Shown piece by piece: positions 58,318 to 64,000 of a stretch of 64,000 bases of DNA. The notes beneath the pieces were generated by a model, which ran no database searches, was not told the DNA's origin, and saw only the letters and a program-made list of their open reading frames with translations. The DNA comes from Phormidium tenue FACHB-1052 (GTDB lineage: Bacteria > Cyanobacteriota > Cyanobacteriia > Phormidesmidales > Phormidesmidaceae). The stretch is from assembly GCF_014696675.1 (NCBI RefSeq), contig NZ_JACJQN010000002.1, forward strand, positions 248,001 through 312,000, written 5' to 3'. The stretch's first letter is position 1; every line of letters begins with the position of its first letter. Made by a program: the position numbers and the translations under genes.

Positions 58318-59433
58318 ATGCGCATCGGGCTCCCCAAGGAAATCAAAGACCAGGAATTTCGCGTGGGGTTGACCCCAGCGGCGGTGCAGAGCTTGGTTCA
58401 GCAGGGGCACTCGGTGGTAGTGCAAACCGGGGCTGGAGCTGGGTCGGGCTTTGCGGATAGCGACTATCATGCAGCCGGAGCCACACTGGTGGCCGATGCG
58501 GCCACCGCCTGGAGCCAGGACATGGTGGTGAAGGTCAAGGAGCCCCAGCCTTCGGAGTACGGCTTTTTTCGCCGTGACCTGATTTTGTTTACCTATCTGC
58601 ATTTGGCCGCTGAGCGATCGCTCACCGAAGCGCTGATGGCTAGTGGCATTGAGGCGATCGCCTACGAAACCGTCACCGCCGCCGACGGCAGGCTCCCCCT
58701 ACTCACCCCCATGAGCGTGATCGCCGGACGGCTATCGGTGCAGTTTGGGGCTCGCTACCTGGAGCGCCAGCAGGGAGGGCGAGGGGTGCTTTTGGGCGGC
58801 ATCCCTGGAGTGGCCCCTGGCACCGTAGTGATTTTGGGTGGCGGTGTGGTCGGTACCGAGGCCGCCAAGATGGCTGTGGGGCTGGGGGCCAGGGTGCAAA
58901 TCATCGATCTCAACGTCGAGCGGCTGGCCTACCTCGAAACCCTGTTTGGTTCCCGCGTTGAGCTGCTCTACAGCAGTTCTGCCCAAATCGCTGCCTCCGT
59001 ACCCCAGGCCGACCTGCTGATTGGCGCGGTGCTGGTGCCCGGTCGCAAGGCTCCCACCCTGGTGTCGAAGGCGCTGGTAGCCACCATGCGCCCCGGTTCA
59101 GTCATTATCGACGTTGCCGTGGATCAGGGGGGCTGCATCGAAACCCTGCGCCCCACCTCCCACAGCCAGCCCACCTACGTGGAGCAGGGGGTAGTGCATT
59201 TTGGGGTGCCCAATATGCCCGGTGCCGTGCCCTGGACGGCCACCCAGGCCCTAAACAATGCCACCCTGCCTTACGTGCTCAAACTGGCGCGCCACGGGCT
59301 AGATGCGCTCGCCATTGACAGCGGATTGCAGGGCGGTCTAAACGTTTCAGCCGGAAAACTGATTCACCCAGCTGTGCGCGATGTTTTTCCCGATCTAGCG
59401 ACTCAATCGGCGGCCCCTCTGGCGGCTATTTAG
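58318..59433 (+). CDS. ald: alanine dehydrogenase
   Basis: 371 aa, full length. It oxidatively deaminates alanine to pyruvate with NAD. The start MRIGLPKEIKDQEFRVGLTPAAVQSL, the KVKEPQPSEYGF substrate loop, LFTYLHLAAERSLTEAL and the NAD site VVILGGGVVGTEAAKMAVGLGA are all typical. It ends NVSAGKLIHPAVRDVFP. Single gene, convergent with the thioredoxin-like gene. Confidence 0.94.
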   Translation: MRIGLPKEIKDQEFRVGLTPAAVQSLVQQGHSVVVQTGAGAGSGFADSDYHAAGATLVADAATAWSQDMVVKVKEPQPSEYGFFRRDLILFTYLHLAAERSLTEALMASGIEAIAYETVTAADGRLPLLTPMSVIAGRLSVQFGARYLERQQGGRGVLLGGIPGVAPGTVVILGGGVVGTEAAKMAVGLGARVQIIDLNVERLAYLETLFGSRVELLYSSSAQIAASVPQADLLIGAVLVPGRKAPTLVSKALVATMRPGSVIIDVAVDQGGCIETLRPTSHSQPTYVEQGVVHFGVPNMPGAVPWTATQALNNATLPYVLKLARHGLDALAIDSGLQGGLNVSAGKLIHPAVRDVFPDLATQSAAPLAAI

Positions 59434-59501
59434 CGACTGATCCACGGTATTCATCCTCACATTGACGGCTGCCCAGGGAGGGGGATGGCGGCCCACCTGA
59501 A

Positions 59502-60083
59502 TTAATTTACGATCGCACTGCCGTGGGCGCGAGGATCATCATTCACAGCGCTCTGCCGCGACAGGAAATCGCCCTCTACCTCTGAAACGCGGCCAAAGGT
59601 TTGCTGGTGGGGTAGAGGAGCCTGGGCAATCAGCGCGTCGAGGTTGTCGCTGAGAATCTGCCGGGGCTGTTCGCCAACAGCGGTGGCAATGGGGTGGGCG
59701 TCGGCCCCCATATAGACAAAGTGGGGAATGCCCTCAACGCGGTAGGCCAGCATTTCGGGCAGCCACTTGTTGTTGTCGATGTTGAGCATGACAAAGTTGA
59801 CGCGATCGCCGTACCCATCCCGCAGCTCGGCCATGTCACCCGCCATCGCCTGGCAGCTAGTGCACCAGTTGGCGTAAAACTCTAGCAGCGTGGGCTTGCC
59901 GTTGGTTTGGGCCACCTCGTAGGGCACGGCATTGGCGGCCAGTTCGCTCAACGAAGGCGTGGTCGATTGGGTGCGAATTCCTAAGACCATGGCGATCGCC
60001 AGCCCAATGGCCGCGATCGCGACTACCAGATTGCGGGCGCGGCTGGTCGGAAGTTCTGTAGGGCTAGGAGAAGGGTCTGACAT
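59502..60083 (-). CDS. thioredoxin-like membrane protein (TxlA/HCF164-like)
   Basis: 193 aa. One membrane helix (about 18-36) then a thioredoxin domain with W73-C74-T-S-C77 in FYANWCTSCQAM and the cis-Pro loop in YRVEGIPHFVYMG. This matches HCF164/TxlA, a lumen-facing reductase used in cytochrome c and b6f maturation. The b6f genes petC-petA are in the same window but far away, so no operon link. Divergent from the NIL-ferredoxin gene. Confidence 0.85.
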   Translation of the reverse strand: MSDPSPSPTELPTSRARNLVVAIAAIGLAIAMVLGIRTQSTTPSLSELAANAVPYEVAQTNGKPTLLEFYANWCTSCQAMAGDMAELRDGYGDRVNFVMLNIDNNKWLPEMLAYRVEGIPHFVYMGADAHPIATAVGEQPRQILSDNLDALIAQAPLPHQQTFGRVSEVEGDFLSRQSAVNDDPRAHGSAIVN

Positions 60084-60195
60084 AGGACGACGGCAGTCTC
60101 AAAATCGGATGAAGGCGGGACACCCTAGCTCTCCGGTTAGGATAGAGGTAGGCCATTAGTATTTAGTGTAAAAGAATCGGGGTGTAGAGGCGGCC

Positions 60196-60600
60196 ATGAA
60201 AAAACGGGTCAAGCTAATTTTCCCCAAGCGGTCGGTGCACATGCCCATTACCTACCGACTGGCCAAAGACTTCAATATTGCCGCCAACATTATTCGCGCC
60301 CAGGTGGCCCCCAACCAGGTGGGCACCCTGGTGGTTGAGCTGTCGGGCGACATCGACCAGCTCAATGACGCTATCGATTGGCTAGAGGTGCAGGGCATTG
60401 AGGTGTCGAGCGCTAGCGGCGAAATTGTCGTGGACGAAGACCTCTGCGTGCACTGCGGTCTGTGTACCGGCGTCTGCCCCACCCGCGCTCTCACCCTCGA
60501 CCCAGAGACCTATCGGCTGACCTTTGCGCGATCGCGCTGCATTGTCTGCGAGCAGTGCGTGCCCACCTGCCCGGTGCAGGCTATTTCTACCAATCTTTAG
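60196..60600 (+). CDS. NIL domain and 2x[4Fe-4S] ferredoxin protein
   Basis: 134 aa. Residues 1-77 form a NIL domain (ligand-sensing fold first seen in MetN); residues 78-134 a bacterial-type ferredoxin with CVHCGLCTGVCP and CIVCEQCVPTCP. The fusion is common in cyanobacteria and some anaerobes. It has been proposed to relate to methionine or sulfur metabolism; nothing nearby confirms that. The next gene starts 23 bp after the stop. Confidence 0.88.
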   Translation: MKKRVKLIFPKRSVHMPITYRLAKDFNIAANIIRAQVAPNQVGTLVVELSGDIDQLNDAIDWLEVQGIEVSSASGEIVVDEDLCVHCGLCTGVCPTRALTLDPETYRLTFARSRCIVCEQCVPTCPVQAISTNL

Positions 60601-60623
60601 CCGTTCCCCGTGAGGCGATCGCC

Positions 60624-61094
60624 ATGAGACCCAGCCGCTCCCTATCTACCGTGCTCCAGAGCCACTGGCTCTCATGGACGCTTTTGATCATGGCCTACGC
60701 TACCTACGGTGGTTTTTTGCACCACGGCGAGACATCTCCTGGAGGCTGGGCTGTGAGCGCTCTGCTAGCAATTTGGGGGGCCTGGGCAATTACCCTGGGC
60801 TGGCCCAAAATGAGGCAGCTCCTGCTACTGGGTTTTCAGTCTGATCTGGGCTATTTCGTCATGGCGCTCACCACCGCCTCGCTAGCAGTGGCTGCCGTCA
60901 GCCAGTTTCAAAGGTTTGCCTACTTCGTCATGCTCATCGCCGTATCGCTGCTGGCTCGGGTCGACAATTTGATCGCTGGGTACAAAGACACGGTCGCCTT
61001 TGTTTGGCTGTCAATCCTGGCGCTCCTAGGACTGGCATTGAGCTGGCTCCCTGTCCTGTTGCGATCGGCCACAATCCATGGTGCGCACCTCTAA
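60624..61094 (+). CDS. hypothetical membrane protein
   Basis: 156 aa from ATG 60624, preceded by GTGAGG. Four or five hydrophobic helices (around 15-30, 42-60, 72-92, 95-110, 122-142). No motif that points to a transported substrate. It starts 23 bp after the NIL-ferredoxin stop and is probably co-transcribed. Confidence 0.65.
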   Translation: MRPSRSLSTVLQSHWLSWTLLIMAYATYGGFLHHGETSPGGWAVSALLAIWGAWAITLGWPKMRQLLLLGFQSDLGYFVMALTTASLAVAAVSQFQRFAYFVMLIAVSLLARVDNLIAGYKDTVAFVWLSILALLGLALSWLPVLLRSATIHGAHL

Positions 61095-61315
61095 GCTCTC
61101 AACCATATAAATGTGTCGGCTTACCCCAATCTCAGCCCTCCAGAATCGTAATGGTGTCCACCGCCTCGGTGCCCCATCGCTGTGTAGGATGGTTAACAGC
61201 TCCTTGCCAACTGCATACAATTGCGCTTGCTGGACAGACGCTGCTCAGTTAACCGGGCGCGCAAACAAGGCTGGGGAGCCATAGTTCTTTTGACGCTAGT
61301 TAGGGGGTTTAAGGT

Positions 61316-63520
61316 ATGACGATGGCCACCACGCAATCAATTCCGGCTTTTTGCGAAGGCATTCAGCACTTTGGGGAGCTGCCCCCCGAGTTTGCGGCCT
61401 ATGGTCAGTCTGCGGCGATCGCCCCCGAGCAAACCGCCGTCTCGTCTCCCAGCGACCCGACTGCCGTCTACCAAACCCTGCTGGCTGCCGATGCGCTGCG
61501 CTACCTCACCCTGCAAGTGACCGCCAGCAAAGAGTCGGGTCACCCCGGCGGGTTTGCCAGCATTGCTGAGGCGATCGCATCTCTGGTCATGCTGGGCCAC
61601 AAAAACATCATTACCGAGGTCGGCCACCACGCCCCCGGCTTCTACAGCAATGTGTTTTTGGATCGATCGCTAGAGGATATGGGAATTGAGACCGTGCAGC
61701 AGTTGTGCGATCGCTTCCGCGAAACCCACGGTCTGCTCGGCCACCTGTCTGGCCAAATCCCCGGATTGCTCAACCCCGCCGGGCCGCTGGGCCAGGGCCA
61801 GCACTTCGCCATGGTCGGGGCCAAACTGCACCCCGGCGTCCTGTTCCCCGTCACCATCGGCGACGGCGGCCTGGGCGAACCCTACATCATGAGCAGCTTT
61901 GGCCACTTCAACACCGCCTACCCCACCGTCACCAACTTCTTGCCCATCCTAGTGTGGAATGGCTACAGCCAGGAACACCACAGCATGGTCTCTACCAAGT
62001 CCAACCAGGCCATGGTGGATTACTGGCGCGGCAACGGCTTCCAGGAGGTAGTCCTCGTCGATGCCAAAGACTTTGACGACGCCGACCAGCCCGGCGATTA
62101 CGTAGATAGCACCGCATTCTCCTTTCCCCAGCGGTTTGCCTTTACCCAGGCCGTGCTCGAAGCCACTGACAAAGCGGCTAAGCTCGCCCTAGGTGGCACC
62201 CTCAGTGTGCTGATCGTCAAGCAACTCAAGGGGGCCGGTGTCCACAAGCGCGGCGCTCAGTCTCACAATCTCTACCCCGGCGACTCCCTCCAGCGCGACT
62301 ACATCGTCAGCGCCCTCACTACCCGCGCCCTCCACCCCGACGCCTGGGCGCTGGTGCGCACCAACTATGAGCGCTCCATGGGCGGCCCCGGGGCCAAAAC
62401 AGCGGTCACAGAATCGGTGCTGCCCCTGGCCGACCTGGGCAACCTACCCTTGAACGAATTCCCCGTGGAGGGCGACAAGCAGGTGGCCACCACCGCCATG
62501 GGAGCCCTGGTGGGCTACGTGGGCCAGCAAGACGCCCAGTTTGTAGTTACTAACGCCGACGGCAATGCCGCCTCTGGCCTCAACAACATCAACCAGGCGC
62601 TCAAAATCATTCACCCCACCACCGACGCCACCTACTCCCAGCAACCCCAGGGCCAGGTGTACGAACCCCTCAGTGAAGACGCTTGCGCCGGGCTCGCCGC
62701 CGCCCAGGCTCTCTTTGGCGCTCGCACCCTCTGGTGCTCCTACGAATCTTTTGCGATCAATGGCCTGCCCATCTGGCAGACTGTCACCCAAGCAATGGCT
62801 GAACTGCGCCGCCCGACCCCGTCTACGATCGCCCTATTTACCGCCGGAGCATTAGAACAGGGCCGCAACGGCTGGACTCACCAGCGCCCTGAGGTGGAGA
62901 ACTACTTCGCGGGCATGCTGCGCAACGGCAACGTGTACGCGCTCTTTCCCACCGACGCCAACGGCATTCAGGTGTGCTACGACTGGGCGCTGGCCACCCG
63001 CAACAAAGGCATCACGATCACGGCCAGCAAGTCGCCGCTGCCCGTTCGCACCACCTTTGAGCAGACCCGCCGCGCCCTAGCCGAGGGAGCGGTAGCCTTG
63101 GCCAGCATCGCTGGCGATAAAACCGTCGTGTTTGCCGTAATTGGCGATATGACCCTGATACCTGTCTTTGAAGCGGCTGAACAGTTAGCGGTTAAGGGCA
63201 TTGGCAGCCGCATTGTGTCAGTGGTCAACCCCCGTCAGCTCTATCGCCCTACCGACGTGGCTTGGGATATGTGCTCTGAACCGGACAGCAGTTTCTTGGA
63301 CGACGCTGGGTTCGAGCGGCTGTTTGGTGGCGACGTGCTGATTGGGGTAACGGGGGGTTCAAGCGCCATGCTCGAACCCATCATGTTGCGCAGTACCGCT
63401 CCCCGCGACACCTTCTGCTGGAGACGGGGCGAAACCACCGCCAGCGCTGGCCAGATTATGGCGCTAAACGGCCTTACCGCCGATGAGTTTGTGGCCAGGG
63501 CCACGGCGCTGCTGGGCTAA
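61316..63520 (+). CDS. transketolase-like ThDP-dependent enzyme (atypical phosphoketolase-type)
   Basis: 734 aa. The N-terminal ThDP domain resembles transketolase: RYLTLQVTASKESGHPGGFASIAEAIASLVM, GHHAPGFYSN and the ThDP motif in VTIGDGGLGEPYI. The middle and C-terminal domains (TNADGNAASGLNNINQALK, LWCSYESFAINGLPIWQ) recall phosphoketolases. It is shorter than standard Xfp (~790-800 aa) and its N-terminus differs. I place it in the transketolase/phosphoketolase superfamily; the reaction is uncertain. Similar cyanobacterial proteins are sometimes annotated as xylulose-5-phosphate enzymes. Single gene with a strong terminator. Confidence 0.7.
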   Translation: MTMATTQSIPAFCEGIQHFGELPPEFAAYGQSAAIAPEQTAVSSPSDPTAVYQTLLAADALRYLTLQVTASKESGHPGGFASIAEAIASLVMLGHKNIITEVGHHAPGFYSNVFLDRSLEDMGIETVQQLCDRFRETHGLLGHLSGQIPGLLNPAGPLGQGQHFAMVGAKLHPGVLFPVTIGDGGLGEPYIMSSFGHFNTAYPTVTNFLPILVWNGYSQEHHSMVSTKSNQAMVDYWRGNGFQEVVLVDAKDFDDADQPGDYVDSTAFSFPQRFAFTQAVLEATDKAAKLALGGTLSVLIVKQLKGAGVHKRGAQSHNLYPGDSLQRDYIVSALTTRALHPDAWALVRTNYERSMGGPGAKTAVTESVLPLADLGNLPLNEFPVEGDKQVATTAMGALVGYVGQQDAQFVVTNADGNAASGLNNINQALKIIHPTTDATYSQQPQGQVYEPLSEDACAGLAAAQALFGARTLWCSYESFAINGLPIWQTVTQAMAELRRPTPSTIALFTAGALEQGRNGWTHQRPEVENYFAGMLRNGNVYALFPTDANGIQVCYDWALATRNKGITITASKSPLPVRTTFEQTRRALAEGAVALASIAGDKTVVFAVIGDMTLIPVFEAAEQLAVKGIGSRIVSVVNPRQLYRPTDVAWDMCSEPDSSFLDDAGFERLFGGDVLIGVTGGSSAMLEPIMLRSTAPRDTFCWRRGETTASAGQIMALNGLTADEFVARATALLG

Positions 63521-63565
63521 GGTCAGCTCCCAATTGTCTCTACAGCCACAGCGGCCCTAAAGACA

Positions 63566-63609
63566 AAAATAGCCGATGGCTGAGCAGAGTCGAAGCCATC
63601 GGCTATTTT
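63566..63609. terminator. bidirectional terminator after the transketolase-like gene
   Basis: Perfect 16-bp stem AAAATAGCCGATGGCT with its complement, 12-nt loop, and A/T runs on each side. It serves both convergent genes. Confidence 0.9.
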
Positions 63610-63661
63610 GCAGCCTGCTAGTTCCTACTCTCAGTTGGACATTCCACGGTAGTTAAGAGTC

Positions 63662-64000
63662 TTACTCTCCAGCAGCAGGCTCTGAATCTTGGGCGCGAAT
63701 GTAGTTGAGCACTTCGGTAGAGGGAAAGAGCCGCACCTGTTGAAGTTGCGCGTCAAGTTCAGGGTCGCTGTTGCTGGTCATAGTAGCGAGCAACCACTCC
63801 AGCGAAAGCACTTGTACCACAATATCGTCGGCGGCTTCGGCATTGGACTCACTGTAGCGATCGAGCAGCGTTTGCAGGTCGTTGCGCGAGAAAAACATCG
63901 GCAGCGAGGCCTGACCATCCTGGTTGATGGTCAGATAAGGCCCGTCTGCACCCTGGCGGGCTATGAATAACGGCACCCCTTGAAAATTGGACTGGAGGGC
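63662..64000 (-). CDS. Tic22-like family protein, 5' end beyond window
   Basis: The frame continues to the window edge (ALQSNFQGVPLFIAR...), so the N-terminus, probably with a signal peptide, is missing; an internal GTG at 63976 is not the start. The visible 112 residues include LTINQDGQASLPMFFSRNDLQTLLDRY and LSLEWLLATM, matching my memory of the C-terminal half of Tic22-like proteins. In cyanobacteria this family works in outer-membrane biogenesis in the periplasm. Confidence is limited by the truncation. Confidence 0.6.
   Translation of the reverse strand, partial: ALQSNFQGVPLFIARQGADGPYLTINQDGQASLPMFFSRNDLQTLLDRYSESNAEAADDIVVQVLSLEWLLATMTSNSDPELDAQLQQVRLFPSTEVLNYIRAQDSEPAAGE

Overview
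The window is chromosomal DNA of a cyanobacterium. The evidence is cytochrome f (petA) and the Rieske protein (petC), the RuBisCO chaperone Raf1, a Tic22-like protein, cyanobacterial families such as DUF3067 and DUF3531, and very frequent HIP1 octamers (GCGATCGC). The GC-rich composition and gene content suit a filamentous Leptolyngbya/Nodosilinea-type organism. That placement is an inference from gene content only.

Layout. 1-6765 is a leftward cluster of three glycosyltransferases, a lipid/polysaccharide-type ABC exporter and an APH-fold kinase, probably making a cell-surface glycan or glycolipid. 7151-28626 is ordinary housekeeping: HAD hydrolase, DUF58 protein, typA, petC-petA, DUF3067, a VOC protein, prs, DUF3531, a TPR protein, an ECF-type ATPase, rsmG, hisIE, an ABC-F protein, gpmI, secG, an XPB-like helicase and raf1. 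Convergent genes are mostly separated by clear hairpin terminators. A tRNA-Ala(GGC) gene follows at 28776-28848.

28885-47269 is the main discovery: a complete 18,385-bp Tn7-like transposon. It has matching imperfect terminal inverted repeats (TGTGCGTTTACCCATAA and, inverted, TGTGGGTTTACTCATAA) and a perfect 5-bp target duplication (GCAGC). It sits 36 bp downstream of the tRNA-Ala gene. The core operon encodes a TnsA-TnsB fusion, TnsC and two full-size TnsD/TniQ-like proteins. No cas gene or CRISPR array is visible, so this looks like a protein-guided homing element with two candidate target selectors. Its cargo is a type I restriction-modification operon (hsdM-hsdS-X-hsdR). X is an unrecognised protein with a HEPN-type RNxxxH motif, in the position that the anticodon nuclease PrrC holds in the E. 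coli prr locus. The cargo also has an XRE regulator with a likely operator and several small unknown genes. HIP1 is absent from the element as far as I can see, and the tns genes are much more AT-rich than the host.

47445-58255 is a regulatory stretch: a small beta-barrel-like envelope protein, a PAS/GAF/GGDEF/EAL sensor, a DsbA-like oxidoreductase, an ECF-like sigma factor, a peptidoglycan-binding-like protein, a membrane class III nucleotidyl cyclase and a REC-histidine kinase. 58318-64000 is metabolic: alanine dehydrogenase, a thioredoxin-like membrane protein, a NIL-domain ferredoxin, a small membrane protein, an unusual transketolase-like ThDP enzyme and a truncated Tic22-like gene at the right edge.
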